64,000 bases of DNA, from contig JADFXM010000018.1 in assembly GCA_015233565.1 (NCBI GenBank), positions 1-64,000 on the forward strand. The letters run 5' to 3'. The notes under the pieces were generated by a model. That model searched no databases. It was not told where the DNA came from and saw only the letters and a program-made list of their open reading frames with translations. Source of the DNA: Candidatus Rifleibacteriota bacterium (GTDB lineage: Bacteria > Muiribacteriota > Ozemobacteria > Ozemobacterales > Ozemobacteraceae). Positions 1 through 9,981 of the stretch are shown piece after piece (positions within the stretch are counted from its first letter, which is position 1; each line of letters starts with the position of its first letter). A program made the translations under genes and the position numbers.

Positions 1-605
1 AAAATTTAAAAAGCTAGATTTTAAGACTATTTTGACAAAATAAGAAAGGGTAGAAGAAAATTTTTGGAAATTTTTTAAGATTGAAATTGATAGGACCTAA
101 TCATTTTGGTAATATTGCAAGAACCTCGTGTGATAACATTTTCTTTTGAAAAACTGGTACACAATAAAAGTCCAGGTTTTTCATCTGAAGTTTGAAAAGT
201 CTTTATATTGCACTTTTTGATGGGCTTAGACGATTTTGCTATTTTCCGACGAAACAATGTTTTCCTACTGGTTGTCACCCTTAAAGGAAAATCTTATTTA
301 AATCCTCACCGGGAAGGACAAGGAATGAAGGCTCACAAAATATTTTCGAACAAACGCCCATAAATTCAGAATTCCTAACTCCTTGTTCTATTTTTCTCCT
401 GGAAAAACAGCTTCTGAAACCACTTAATTTGGAATTTCTTATATTTACGGTTGGATATTTTCTTGAGACAAATTAATCCGGAAATAAACTCCAAAGACAC
501 ATTGAGAGGAATCAGAATTCTTTATCTTTGGAAAAATTGTATCAGATTAAACCCTCGATGTCAGGAATTCTGAAATTCTCGTTTTGTTTATAATATTATT
601 CTCAA
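1..605. other. AT-rich intergenic region, no gene recognised
   Basis: No convincing gene is seen before the end of the OPT transporter gene. A 67-codon minus-strand open frame (75-278) has basic, low-information composition and no clear ribosome site, so I do not call it. Positions 111-127 match the right-hand end of the inverted-repeat elements found at 11281-11393 and 12434-12547, so this may be one end of another, decayed copy. Nothing else structured is apparent. Confidence 0.5.
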
Positions 606-2417
606 TCACTTTCCTGGTATCACTCCCAATACTACCAAGGCTGCAATTAAGACTCCAACCAGGCTCTCACCGGCAATAAACCCTGAACTGACAGGAACCA
701 CGAGCTGTTCAGCTTTTTCGGGAGCTTTTCTTTCAAGTTGAAGGGCTACAAGTGCCCCGAGAAACATAGAAATTGTATTATAACCTGGAGTAGTAAAAGC
801 CAACCCAAGACCAGCTGCAGAAGGGATAAATTTTTTATATTGCGGGAAATATCTTTCGAGAAGTACGATCACAATTCCAAGGAAGCCTCCAACGAAAAGA
901 GCGATTTGGGCAGTTGGATGCAAAGTACTGAATCCTTTGGCCATAAGCTCAGCCACCCCCTTCCAGGTTTGAGCACCGGGAGCCGGCCACTGATCAGTTC
1001 CAAGCAAATTGGCCGTTGGAATCAAGAGGCGATAAGCTGGTACAACAAAAAGTGAGCCGCCCAAAACTCCAAAGAACTGAGCCCAAAACTGTTGCCTTGG
1101 ATCAGCTTTTAGTATGTATCCGGTCTTCAAATCAGTCAGAAGGTCGGCAGAATGCAAACCGACCCCACCGGTAACATTTGCTGTCATGAGATTTGTGGTG
1201 GCATTTCCCGGGTCGAGAATTCCAAAAGTAATTTGAGTGATTTTTCCAAGAGCACCGGTAGGTGTAGTATCCGTTTCTCCTGTTGCACGGCACGCAACAA
1301 TTGCGATAAAAAAACCCAGGATAACAGATATTATCCCCATCCAAATTTTTATTCCAAAAATGTACCATTCCAGAAAAATAACAATTGGTGAAAGAATCCC
1401 CATTCCGATAAAGAACCAATGCATCGGAACTTCAGGAAGTTCTCCATTTTCTCCTGGTTTTCCGCCAAAACCTGTTGCTACGCTTTTGACAGCCCTTAGC
1501 ACTGTTTTCCATTGAAAGGCAAAAGCCAGCAGCCCACTTGTAAGAATCATGGCCGAACCGAACCAGACACTCCACGCAACTATGTTTTTATATCCCAATT
1601 TTTCAGAGATAATTCCATGAGAATATAGCCACGGAGCCAAGATTGCATAATTTATTATCGCCCCCAAAAGCATACTCCACGCAGCTCGAAACCCCATGAT
1701 TGCACCCGCACCGAACATGATAAGACTTCCTTCAAATGAAAGCGTGTAATCGGCAAGGGGTCTTCCAGCGAGTGTAATTCCGGGAATTTGTATTTTTTCG
1801 GGAAGATTAAATGGAACCCAGGAAGCTTTAAAATCTCGCAGTAAAGCAACCACAGCACCTGCTATTCCACCGTATGTTAAAAACTTTGCTTTGTTCGTGT
1901 CGGTTGCCCCATTTTTCTCTTCTCCCTGATAAAGGGCTTTCAATGTTTCTGCACAAGCTATACCAGTTGGAAATCGGAGTTGTTCCTGATTTATCATTTG
2001 TTGCTTCATCGGAATAGCCATGACCACTCCAAGCATCGCAATTGTTGTTATCCAGAAAAACATATGCCAACCATCCATTGACTGCCCAGTAATCATCATC
2101 AAGGCTGGAATTGCTGCAATGGTTCCACCACCGGTCATGTATCCCGCCGCGCTTGCTACGGACTTGGTTGCATTATTTTCAAGCAGCCCCAGATCATTCT
2201 TTATTATGTTACATTTCTTCAGAAAAGCAAAAATAGCAAATGCAAGTATTGCTGCAGTAATTGACACACCGATGCTCCAACCCGTTTTTAAGGCAACATA
2301 AAGGTTTGAGAGGCTCATGAAGCCTCCGAGAAGCATCCCTGTAATAACAGCTCTCACTGTCAATTGAGGTTGGCTGAAGTAGTTATCCGAATAAGTCGCT
2401 GAAGAGTCGCTATTCAC
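606..2417 (-). CDS. OPT family oligopeptide transporter
   Basis: A 603-residue polytopic inner-membrane protein with many hydrophobic segments over its whole length, typical of bacterial OPT transporters, which import oligopeptides (or metal-chelate complexes) with protons. The conserved OPT signature SNLYVALKTGW lies near residues 37-47, just after a short hydrophilic N-terminus. The start is GTG at 2417, preceded by an AGGAGA ribosome site. It lies 48 bp downstream of an M42 aminopeptidase gene on the same strand, so the two are probably co-transcribed and would pair peptide import with peptide trimming. The substrate cannot be told from sequence. Length is close to the usual bacterial size (600-670 residues), with no sign of truncation. 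Confidence 0.9.
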   Translation of the reverse strand: MNSDSSATYSDNYFSQPQLTVRAVITGMLLGGFMSLSNLYVALKTGWSIGVSITAAILAFAIFAFLKKCNIIKNDLGLLENNATKSVASAAGYMTGGGTIAAIPALMMITGQSMDGWHMFFWITTIAMLGVVMAIPMKQQMINQEQLRFPTGIACAETLKALYQGEEKNGATDTNKAKFLTYGGIAGAVVALLRDFKASWVPFNLPEKIQIPGITLAGRPLADYTLSFEGSLIMFGAGAIMGFRAAWSMLLGAIINYAILAPWLYSHGIISEKLGYKNIVAWSVWFGSAMILTSGLLAFAFQWKTVLRAVKSVATGFGGKPGENGELPEVPMHWFFIGMGILSPIVIFLEWYIFGIKIWMGIISVILGFFIAIVACRATGETDTTPTGALGKITQITFGILDPGNATTNLMTANVTGGVGLHSADLLTDLKTGYILKADPRQQFWAQFFGVLGGSLFVVPAYRLLIPTANLLGTDQWPAPGAQTWKGVAELMAKGFSTLHPTAQIALFVGGFLGIVIVLLERYFPQYKKFIPSAAGLGLAFTTPGYNTISMFLGALVALQLERKAPEKAEQLVVPVSSGFIAGESLVGVLIAALVVLGVIPGK

Positions 2418-2465
2418 TTATTTCTCCTGAGTTAAGAAAGCTATCTGCACTATTTTTTTTAGCTA

Positions 2466-3530
2466 TTACAACATGTTTTGGAATGTTTTGGAGTCCAGCT
2501 TCATAATCGTTTCACAAACAAGATTTACAGAAGCTTCGAAATCTGTTAATGAGATCATTCCGATATGACTGTGAGCATATCGAACCGGAACCCCGATAAC
2601 AACTGAGGGAACTCCAAGTGAATGAACGTGAATAACCGAAGCGTCTGTCCCACCACTTTCTCTAATCGCAACCTGGTGCGGAATTTTTTTTGTTTTGGCA
2701 ACATTCTTTATCAAATTAAACAACCCCGGATTTGTAACCATTGTTGGATCATAAGCTCTTATCTGAGGTCCCTTTCCGAGGGCGCCTTGTACAAACTCCG
2801 CACATCCTGGCAAATCATCAGTCGGCGGGCCTTCAAGGATGATGGCTAAATCAGGGTTAGCAAGCGTAGCCATTGTTCTGGCACCTCTGGTTCCAACCTC
2901 CTCTTGCGTTGTTCCCGCACCAATAATTGTGTTAGGATGTTTCCCAATCCGTTGCATAATCTCGATCATCATGGCAACACCAACTCTGTCATCAAAAGCT
3001 TTTCCACTGACAACATCCGGGTTTGCCATTTGAACCCATTCAACTGCCGGGATTATAGGAAGGCCTGCTTCCACTCCCATCATTTCAGCTTCATTACGAC
3101 TCAATGCTCCGATATCAATCACCATGCTCTTCGTTGCCATAATTTTTTCTCTATCGGCAGGGGAAAGATGGTGAGGCGGCATTGCCCCAATAACCCCGGG
3201 GATGATTCCTTTAGGGGAGAGAATATTTACACGATGTGATGGAAGGACGTGGGCCCACCACCCACCTAGTGGTACAAACTTAACAAACCCGGATTCAGTG
3301 ATTCCTTTAACCATTAAAGCCACTTCATCCATGTGGGCAGCAAGCAGAACTCTGGGACCGCTCTTGGAACCAATTTTTTCAACCATTACACCGCCCATTC
3401 GATCACGTTTAATTGTCCCTAAGCTGCCGATTGATTCAACAATTTTCTCCGCGACTGGTTTTTCAAACCCAGGAGCACCATTTAAGAGAGAGAGTTCTTG
3501 AAGAAGACTAACAGAGTTTCTTTTCTTCAT
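2466..3530 (-). CDS. M42 family metallo-aminopeptidase
   Basis: A 354-residue cytoplasmic di-metal aminopeptidase of family M42 (glutamyl aminopeptidase/TET type), expected to trim N-terminal residues from peptides as a dodecameric shell. The metal and catalytic motifs are visible: AAHMDE (His66), GKAFDDR (bridging Asp180), TTQEEVG (Glu210 catalytic base and Glu211), ILEG (Glu233) and the late His322 in AHSHIGM. Length fits the family. The gene sits directly upstream of the OPT transporter, consistent with digesting imported oligopeptides. Annotations such as cellulase M or endoglucanase for this family are historical misnomers. Specificity (acidic or broad) is not decidable here. Confidence 0.92.
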   Translation of the reverse strand: MKKRNSVSLLQELSLLNGAPGFEKPVAEKIVESIGSLGTIKRDRMGGVMVEKIGSKSGPRVLLAAHMDEVALMVKGITESGFVKFVPLGGWWAHVLPSHRVNILSPKGIIPGVIGAMPPHHLSPADREKIMATKSMVIDIGALSRNEAEMMGVEAGLPIIPAVEWVQMANPDVVSGKAFDDRVGVAMMIEIMQRIGKHPNTIIGAGTTQEEVGTRGARTMATLANPDLAIILEGPPTDDLPGCAEFVQGALGKGPQIRAYDPTMVTNPGLFNLIKNVAKTKKIPHQVAIRESGGTDASVIHVHSLGVPSVVIGVPVRYAHSHIGMISLTDFEASVNLVCETIMKLDSKTFQNML

Positions 3531-3723
3531 ATTACTTTTCAGGTTTTCCTTTCTTTTTTACCCAAACTTAGCACTCTATATCAGATTAATTCGACAATTC
3601 CCGTTAAAGAAATTGGAAAATTTATACCCCTTCCATTTTTGGCAAACCAAATCGGAACAAATTGAAATTTTTGAAAATAGTCCTATTTACCGATTCTCAA
3701 CATTCTCCGGGAATCGCTGAAAA

Positions 3724-5385
3724 TCACTTTTTTGTGGGATTCTGCCCATCAATAATCTCCGGAATTTTTCTAAGAGGAATTTTTTGACTTTTTGCTACCG
3801 CTTTTCTGGCTTCAAATTCAACACTAATTCTGGATGAGCCATCATTTTCAGTTATTTTTTTTGCGGCCAATTCCACCCCATTCCAATGGGCAGTAATCGG
3901 TTCGCGGTGAAGTACTGAACGTTGCATCATTTGTCTTCTGATCCCCAAAGTTGGAAATTCCGAGAAGATAAGCGACTCAATTTCTTCGATTTTATCGCAG
4001 GATACAACCACCGACAACTTGTACCCCGGTCGAAACTTTTTCATGAAAATGGGAGTAAAGGAGACATCAAGAGCACCGGCTTCCATTAACCTTTCCGCAG
4101 AATATCCCATGGTTTCTCCTGTAACGTTGTCCAAATTGGTTTCAAGAACAGCAACGCCTTCAATGTTTCGTCCCGCCTCATGGTTCCCTAAAAAAGCCCT
4201 CAAAACATTCGGAATCCCGAATTCTGCACTTCCCGCCCCATAGCCGACCTTCTGGTAGGTCATTCCTTTCGGAAAACCCGGTTTAGCGGATAATCCTCGT
4301 AAAATCGCGGCTCCAGTTGGAGTGGTAAGTTCGCCTCTGATTCCCGGGTCAGAAAAAACCGGAAAATCTCTTAGAAGGAGAGCTGTAGCAGGTGCTGGAA
4401 TAGGGAATTTGCCATGTTTACAAAAAGTAAAGCCGGTTCCCAAGTGTATAGGACTCGCAAACACGGTTGAAATGTTCAGGTCGTCAATGCAAATTGCTGT
4501 TCCTAGTATGTCTGCAATACTGTCTCTTGCGCCCACTTCGTGGAAATGAACACGGTCAGGAGTTGATCCATGAACACGGGCCTCCGCCTCAGCAAGATGG
4601 CTAAAAATCGAAATGGCAAGATCTTTGGCATTACGGGAAATTTCTGCCTTTTCTATCAACTCCCGTACATCTGAAAAACCGCGATGTGGACTGCTCTTAT
4701 TGCTTGGAGAATTTTCACTATCGTGGTTTTCCGAGGAAAATTGTTGACAATCATGGGTTTCAGAATGCAAATTCTGGAAATGTTTGGAATCGTGATCGTG
4801 CTTCACCAGATCCTCGTGGCCATGTGTGTGGTTGTGCTTCAGATTACCGGAATACCTATGATCATCCGAGTGACTGTGCGCGTGGTCGCTCAATCGGTCT
4901 ATTGAGTGCTCATGCTGATGACTATGCGAATGATCATGTAAATGATCGTGCGAATGAAAGTTCTCGTGGCCCTGTTGTGGTTCATTTGTGTCAACGCACG
5001 AATAGCCATGCAAATTAGAATGATCGTGTCCATCTACGTGGTCATGTTCATGGTCATGCTCGTGGTCATGTTCGTGGCCAGGCGAATAACCAGGTGAATC
5101 ATGATTAGATGGGTTCGAGGCAGGCGAATTATTCAGGTGATTCAGATTGCTGGAATTGCTTCGATGGAATTTGAAGTAGTCTTCGTCATCCCGGGAATTG
5201 AAATAGGTTGCCAGGATCCCATTTTTTATTCGCTTCTCAAGAACTATTTCAAGCTTTCCTTCTGTAAATGGAACGCTTTTCAGCCCTGCAGCAAGTTTTT
5301 CCGGATCGGCTCCCAGATCGATTAATGATGCAACAGCCATATTGCCCGCAATTCCGGAAAATGGATCCCAGAATAGAATTGTCAT
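3724..5385 (-). CDS. larC: LarC, nickel insertion protein for nickel-pincer cofactor, with His-rich insert
   Basis: LarC is a CTP-dependent nickel cyclometallase that inserts Ni into the pyridinium-dithiocarboxylate mononucleotide made by LarB and LarE. The N-terminal DPFSGIAGNM motif (residues 7-16) and the later TPTGAAILRG and TNLDNVTGE motifs mark the family. At 553 residues it is well over the usual ~400. The excess is a low-complexity His/Asp/Ser/Glu segment, about residues 75-225, rich in HDHEHDH-type runs. Many bacterial LarC proteins have a shorter His-rich stretch here, probably for nickel binding. It is one uninterrupted frame, unlike the frameshift-split larC1/larC2 of Lactobacillus plantarum. 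ATG overlaps the larB stop (ATGA) and follows a GGAGG site. Confidence 0.93.
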   Translation of the reverse strand: MTILFWDPFSGIAGNMAVASLIDLGADPEKLAAGLKSVPFTEGKLEIVLEKRIKNGILATYFNSRDDEDYFKFHRSNSSNLNHLNNSPASNPSNHDSPGYSPGHEHDHEHDHEHDHVDGHDHSNLHGYSCVDTNEPQQGHENFHSHDHLHDHSHSHQHEHSIDRLSDHAHSHSDDHRYSGNLKHNHTHGHEDLVKHDHDSKHFQNLHSETHDCQQFSSENHDSENSPSNKSSPHRGFSDVRELIEKAEISRNAKDLAISIFSHLAEAEARVHGSTPDRVHFHEVGARDSIADILGTAICIDDLNISTVFASPIHLGTGFTFCKHGKFPIPAPATALLLRDFPVFSDPGIRGELTTPTGAAILRGLSAKPGFPKGMTYQKVGYGAGSAEFGIPNVLRAFLGNHEAGRNIEGVAVLETNLDNVTGETMGYSAERLMEAGALDVSFTPIFMKKFRPGYKLSVVVSCDKIEEIESLIFSEFPTLGIRRQMMQRSVLHREPITAHWNGVELAAKKITENDGSSRISVEFEARKAVAKSQKIPLRKIPEIIDGQNPTKK

Positions 5386-6158
5386 TGATTCCTCCGTTTA
5401 AGTATACGCAACGCAGCAACAGCGGCACCAAAACCGTTGTCAATGTTTGTAACCGTTATTCCAGCAGAGCACGAATTCAACATTCCAAGAAGAGCAGCCA
5501 ATCCCTGAAAAGAAGCACCATAACCAACAGAGGTTGGAACAGCTATTACAGGCGCCGAAACCAGTCCTCCGACTACACTCGGAAGAGCACCTTCCATGCC
5601 TGCTGTTACTATCACTACCTGAGCTTTCCTGATCAACTCAAGTCGCCCAAAGAGTCGATGAATTCCAGCAACTCCTACATCAAAAACACGCTCCACTCTA
5701 GCTCCCCCGAATTCAAGCGTGATTGCCGCTTCCTCAGCAACCGGAACGTCAGAAGTTCCTCCGGCCACAACTGTTACAGTTTCCAAAACCGGCTCAATCC
5801 GTTCGGGATACCACACTATTCCTGCTCGATTATCGTGTCCGCATCCGGAAATTTCCGAAACAATCATTTTTATTGTTTCAATCGTACAACGTGTCGCCAA
5901 CGCCCGTCCCTTTTTCTCAACAAACGCACTGAAAATTTTCTGGACTTGTTCGCTTGTTTTCCCTGCCCCAAAAATGGCTTCAATAAATCCAGCTCTTTCT
6001 TCACGTCCAAGGTCAATTATTGCATGCGGAATTTCGGCTTCATCAGCCGAGATATCAGCGATTCTTCCTTCAAAATCAACTCTGGAAAGTTGACCTTTTT
6101 CAAAGGAATCAATCAACCTGGCAATTTCTTCCTTTTTCGCTTTCATTGGTTTCCTCAT
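5382..6158 (-). CDS. larB: LarB, pyridinium-3,5-biscarboxylic acid mononucleotide synthase
   Basis: LarB carboxylates and hydrolyses nicotinic acid adenine dinucleotide to give pyridinium-3,5-biscarboxylic acid mononucleotide, the first step of nickel-pincer cofactor synthesis. At 258 residues it has a short helical N-terminal part and a PurE-like C-terminal domain with VTAGMEGALPSVVGGL and the Gly/Ala-rich VGYGASFQGLAALLGML. It overlaps larE by 50 bp if the first ATG (6158) is used; an ATG four codons later (6146) is also possible. It overlaps larC by 4 bp, so larE-larB-larC is tightly coupled. No larA (lactate racemase) is in the window, so the enzyme using the cofactor is encoded elsewhere. 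Confidence 0.93.
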   Translation of the reverse strand: MRKPMKAKKEEIARLIDSFEKGQLSRVDFEGRIADISADEAEIPHAIIDLGREERAGFIEAIFGAGKTSEQVQKIFSAFVEKKGRALATRCTIETIKMIVSEISGCGHDNRAGIVWYPERIEPVLETVTVVAGGTSDVPVAEEAAITLEFGGARVERVFDVGVAGIHRLFGRLELIRKAQVVIVTAGMEGALPSVVGGLVSAPVIAVPTSVGYGASFQGLAALLGMLNSCSAGITVTNIDNGFGAAVAALRILKRRNQ

Positions 6159-6957
6159 TCATTGATCCAGTTTTATAACCTTCTAAGTCCAACGTTACAA
6201 ATCTGAATCCTAATTTCTTAATTGCGGGAACATTTTTTCGCAAAATATCAGCCGCCTGGGCAACTACCTCAGTTGAAACTTCAATTCTAGCAATATCTCC
6301 ATGATATCTCAACCTTAAATTTTCGAATCCTGAACTTCTGAGAATTTCTTCCCCTTCTTCAATTTTACGAAGCAGCTCATTAGTGATTTTCGTATCGACC
6401 GGGAATCTGGTTGCAAGACAAGGTTGTGGAGCACGAATCAAATCGGTCGCCTGCCAATGACGTAAAATTTCCACAATTATCTTTTTGTCGATTCCGGCAT
6501 CAGCAAGAGGACTTTTTATTTTCAACTCCGAAAGCGCCTTTCTGCCGGGCCTGTAATCTCCAGCATCACCAGCGTGTGTCCCATCACAAAGAGACCAATT
6601 CGGAGTAATTTTTTCCAAAAGGGTTGAAAAAACTCCTATTTTACAGTGATAACAACGATCAAATGGATTTCCAACAATTAAGGGGTTTCCCAAAACAGAA
6701 ATTTCAATGACCTTCAAATTATATTCATATTTCTCGGAAATGCTTATTGCTCTTTGACATTCGTGTTTTGTGCTCAATTCGGATTTTACAAAAAGCGTCT
6801 CAATATTCTTCAGCCCCGATTTTTTTGCTGCAAGTGCAAGGAAGGAGCTGTCCATTCCTCCGGAAAAAGCAATCGAAATACCTTCAAAACCACGAAGAAC
6901 ATCAAAGAGCTTCTTTAAAGCATTCACACATTTTTCAGGCAAGTGATTACCGAACAT
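6109..6957 (-). CDS. larE: LarE, ATP-dependent sulfurtransferase for nickel-pincer cofactor
   Basis: LarE adenylates the carboxylates of the LarB product and installs sulfur, giving the dithiocarboxylate that binds nickel. This 282-residue protein has the PP-loop ATP-binding motif SGGMDSS (residues 32-38), the RCYHCK Cys pair and the PCLATRFP motif typical of LarE. The family includes proteins that sacrifice their own cysteine and others that use an iron-sulfur cluster; which type this is cannot be settled by reading alone. First gene of the larEBC set, about 50 bp downstream of pbpC on the same strand. Confidence 0.92.
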   Translation of the reverse strand: MFGNHLPEKCVNALKKLFDVLRGFEGISIAFSGGMDSSFLALAAKKSGLKNIETLFVKSELSTKHECQRAISISEKYEYNLKVIEISVLGNPLIVGNPFDRCYHCKIGVFSTLLEKITPNWSLCDGTHAGDAGDYRPGRKALSELKIKSPLADAGIDKKIIVEILRHWQATDLIRAPQPCLATRFPVDTKITNELLRKIEEGEEILRSSGFENLRLRYHGDIARIEVSTEVVAQAADILRKNVPAIKKLGFRFVTLDLEGYKTGSMNEETNESEKGRNCQVD

Positions 6958-7010
6958 TTTTCAAACTCCCTTTCATTTTGTTTTGGAGCAGGACTTAATT
7001 CTTAACTTTA

Positions 7011-9629
7011 CTATTCTACCTCAATTTCGATTTGTGATGATTCATCACCGGTTCCAATACAACTAATCTGATGAACCCCCTTTCGAAGCCTCCAAAAGGA
7101 GGTAAAAGGAGGAAGACAGCGGCTTATTTCGACCCCATCAACCAACCATATTACTTCAGGAATGGGACTGTCGGAAAACGCTTTAAGCATAATTAAATTT
7201 TCATTTCCATTTGCCATAACAAACCGATCACCATCATGTGGGCTGACAATTTTAAGTTTTGCCGCCCCCCCGATTTTGGGAAGCGAGTCTTCCGGACGAA
7301 CCAAAATCGGCAGGGAAGAAACCGTTCTTAGGTGTGGTTGTTCTACTATTGTAGTTGATGACACAGCGGAAAATGCTGTTGCTAAAACTGTTGTTGAGGC
7401 TGAATTTGGTGATAAAACAAGTGGTGGAGATGCAAGTGAAGGCAAAGTTGCGACTGGCATTGAAGCCTGTGTAGCCGTAAAAGTGGCAACTGGAATCGTG
7501 ATCGTTGCTAAAAAAACAGGCATTGCGGTAACCGGTTTATTTGGGATCCTACTGAAAGTAACGCTAGGAGCATCATTAAATTGGAAGCCAGATTCCAAAG
7601 GATTTACAGGCTGTATTCCTTGTACGAGTCTAAATGAGTCCGGAATGCCAATTTCGTGCCGCTTTTGGATCCATTCAGCATATTCCATAGGAAGTTCATG
7701 AAAACTTCCTGAGTTAGTATGAAATTCGCAGATAGGTGGTCTGTTTGCACAAATAGGATATAGTTCCCGAGTAATTCCTGGGCAAAATGGGCCGGGAGTG
7801 CCACCGGAAATACCACACACACAAATTTCCTGAAGTGTGGCCGGCTTTTTGTACCAATCACCTTCTTCACCCGGTTCAAGTTTCGTAAGAAGGTGTTTTA
7901 AAGTTGGTCCACATGCCACCGCACCTGATAAGCCGTATGTTGGCTTTCCATCGAAATTGCCAACCCAGAACGCGATAATATGTTTTCTGGTTATAGCGAC
8001 AAGCCAACAGTCACGATAATTTGTACTTGTACCAGTCTTCAACGCTACCGGTTTGTCAAAAGTAAAAAAGCGCGGATTCCCGAAAGTAAGGATTCTCGCA
8101 GATGAATCAGAAAGGATGTCCAGAATGACATACGCCGACTCAGGTTGTACAAGTTTTTTTACGATTTCATTTTGGCCGGGCTTCGATCTTAGTTCCACCA
8201 ACTCTCCACCATGAGTGAAAAGACCATAAGCCTGAATAAGATCAACCATTGTTATTTCCGGATTCCCAATTGCTAAACCAAGACCCAAACGGTCCGGAGC
8301 ACCTTTTTCAGATTTCAGGATTCCAGCTTCCACCAGAAAATCATAGAAGTTTCGGACTCCAATCGCGTTCAGAACTTTGATCGCAGCAATGTTAAGAGAA
8401 TTGCCCAGAGCGCTTCTTATTGAAACCGGGCCATAATACTTTCTGGTTGAGTTGCTGGGCATATAATCACCATCAGGAGTTCTGAAATCCTGACGCGTGT
8501 CAGGGATCGAAGAACCTGCAAAAAAACCTTTCTCAAGCGCTAGAGCATACAAAAAAGGTTTCAAAATCGATCCTCCCGATCGCTTTGAATCGCAGCCATT
8601 AATAAAACCCAAGTTAATGTTGTTGAAAGCATAGGACCCTGACATTGCAAGTATTTCCATGGTTTCTGAATTGACCACCATTCCACATGCTTGAAATGCT
8701 CCAGCTTGGGAGAGACGCCCTTTGTGCGATTGAATTGAAGATTCAAGAAGCTTTTGCTTGGATACATCAAGAGAAGTGATTACTTCTCCTCTGGGTTTTC
8801 CATTTTTTCGAACAAACCAATCGCAAAAGTGAGGTGCAATAAAAGGGAATTTGCCAAGTGGCCTGTAAATAGGCATTTTCAGGGCCAGCTCATAGGTTTC
8901 AGGAGAAATTTTCCCATTTTCAGCCATACCTTTAAGAATCAAATCCCGGCGCTTTTTAAGATCGGTAAAATCTTTCCTGGATTTAGGATTAAGGCGGGTG
9001 GGGGATTGTGGAATCGCTGCCAGAAGAGCTGCTTCAGGAACAGTAAGAGCTTCAACTCCTTTTTTGAAGTAAATTTTCGAAGCAAGAGGAGCACCCTGTA
9101 AATTACCACCCATCGGTGCAAGATTCAAATAGGCGTTCAAAATTTCCTGTTTGCTGAGAATTCCCTCGAGTTTGATAGCCATGAAAATTTCCCTGATTTT
9201 TGTGGCAAACGTTCTTGGTGCAGGTTTTGTTAGCCTGATCAATTGTTGAGTAATTGTACTGGCACCGGAAATCACTTTGCCAGTTGAAATCATTTGCCAA
9301 AAAGCCCTTCCCATCGCCATAGGGTCTAATCCCTTGTGTGAAAAAAAACGCTTATCCTCTGCGGTTATAATTGCATCTATAAGGGCTTGAGGAAATTTCT
9401 CTACTGGTCTGACTACTTTGAACATTCCCTGGTAATCTGGGAGTAATCTGATTATTTCCCCATCCCGAGAGCAAATCCCTCCCCAGTCCTGAAGCTTTGC
9501 TCTTATATCCGGGCTAATGTCAGGGACTATATAGTTCAATACCCAATAAGTTCCGCAAAAAAAAATAAACAAAAAAACAGAAAAAAAAATCAGTATTTTC
9601 TTAAGTCTCTGAAAAAAAAATTTTAGCAT
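7011..9629 (-). CDS. pbpC: penicillin-binding protein 1C (bifunctional transglycosylase/transpeptidase)
   Basis: An 872-residue class A penicillin-binding protein anchored by a transmembrane segment (about residues 10-32). The GT51 glycosyltransferase domain has the catalytic Glu91 in TAEDKRFFSHKG and the GASTITQQL motif. The transpeptidase domain has the three active-site motifs: SILK (Ser354-Lys357), SLN (411-413) and KTG (531-533). The C-terminal ~80 residues, KIVSPHDGDRF onward, match the BiPBP_C domain of PbpC. A long Ala/Thr/Val/Pro-rich linker (about 690-780) separates the catalytic part from that tail, making the protein longer than the ~770 residues of E. coli PbpC. It polymerises and crosslinks peptidoglycan at the periplasmic face. 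larE follows on the same strand, without obvious functional link. Confidence 0.93.
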   Translation of the reverse strand: MLKFFFQRLKKILIFFSVFLFIFFCGTYWVLNYIVPDISPDIRAKLQDWGGICSRDGEIIRLLPDYQGMFKVVRPVEKFPQALIDAIITAEDKRFFSHKGLDPMAMGRAFWQMISTGKVISGASTITQQLIRLTKPAPRTFATKIREIFMAIKLEGILSKQEILNAYLNLAPMGGNLQGAPLASKIYFKKGVEALTVPEAALLAAIPQSPTRLNPKSRKDFTDLKKRRDLILKGMAENGKISPETYELALKMPIYRPLGKFPFIAPHFCDWFVRKNGKPRGEVITSLDVSKQKLLESSIQSHKGRLSQAGAFQACGMVVNSETMEILAMSGSYAFNNINLGFINGCDSKRSGGSILKPFLYALALEKGFFAGSSIPDTRQDFRTPDGDYMPSNSTRKYYGPVSIRSALGNSLNIAAIKVLNAIGVRNFYDFLVEAGILKSEKGAPDRLGLGLAIGNPEITMVDLIQAYGLFTHGGELVELRSKPGQNEIVKKLVQPESAYVILDILSDSSARILTFGNPRFFTFDKPVALKTGTSTNYRDCWLVAITRKHIIAFWVGNFDGKPTYGLSGAVACGPTLKHLLTKLEPGEEGDWYKKPATLQEICVCGISGGTPGPFCPGITRELYPICANRPPICEFHTNSGSFHELPMEYAEWIQKRHEIGIPDSFRLVQGIQPVNPLESGFQFNDAPSVTFSRIPNKPVTAMPVFLATITIPVATFTATQASMPVATLPSLASPPLVLSPNSASTTVLATAFSAVSSTTIVEQPHLRTVSSLPILVRPEDSLPKIGGAAKLKIVSPHDGDRFVMANGNENLIMLKAFSDSPIPEVIWLVDGVEISRCLPPFTSFWRLRKGVHQISCIGTGDESSQIEIEVE

Positions 9630-9934
9630 CTGACCTTAACCCTATGGAATCGACGAGCCTTTTCGATAACTTTCAAAAAAACAAAAAAATTAAAAATGCA
9701 AGACTCAGAATTCCAGTTATCGCAAACTTGCATTTTCTCGGAAAGGAGCTCCCCAAGATATTTCTCTGATTTTGAAAGACTTTTCGGTTGGGTTTTATCC
9801 TGAGACCAACTTCCAAAAAAAATTAAACAGAAGATCCATTTCAAAGCAAACTTGGGCTTCATCAATCGAAAAAATGGTATCAAAATTGAATCCCCGAGGT
9901 TGGGAAATCTGAGACTGTATTTTTCCGCTGCCAT
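9623..9934 (-). CDS. doubtful small open frame upstream of pbpC
   Basis: A 103-codon frame whose stop overlaps the pbpC start by 7 bp. An internal ATG (codon 25) would give a 79-residue product with a signal-peptide-like start, MKPKFALKWIFCLIFFGSWS, followed by a Lys/Ser-rich part. No good ribosome site precedes either start and I recognise no family. It could be a small exported protein translated with pbpC, or simply leader sequence. The rest of the gap 9935-10036 holds only the terminator of the next gene upstream. Confidence 0.2.
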   Translation of the reverse strand: MAAEKYSLRFPNLGDSILIPFFRLMKPKFALKWIFCLIFFGSWSQDKTQPKSLSKSEKYLGELLSEKMQVCDNWNSESCIFNFFVFLKVIEKARRFHRVKVRC

Positions 9935-9981
9935 TCAAATTCCTGGAGGCAATTAAAAAATAGCTCATTTCTCAAGATTTC

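Noticed and set aside
75..278. 67-codon minus-strand open frame as a gene
   Set aside because: Basic low-information sequence without ribosome site; it spans the repeat-end motif at 111-127.
4684..5018. Plus-strand frames opposite the larC His-rich region
   Set aside because: Low-complexity antisense of the His/Asp codons; larC on the minus strand explains the coding signal.
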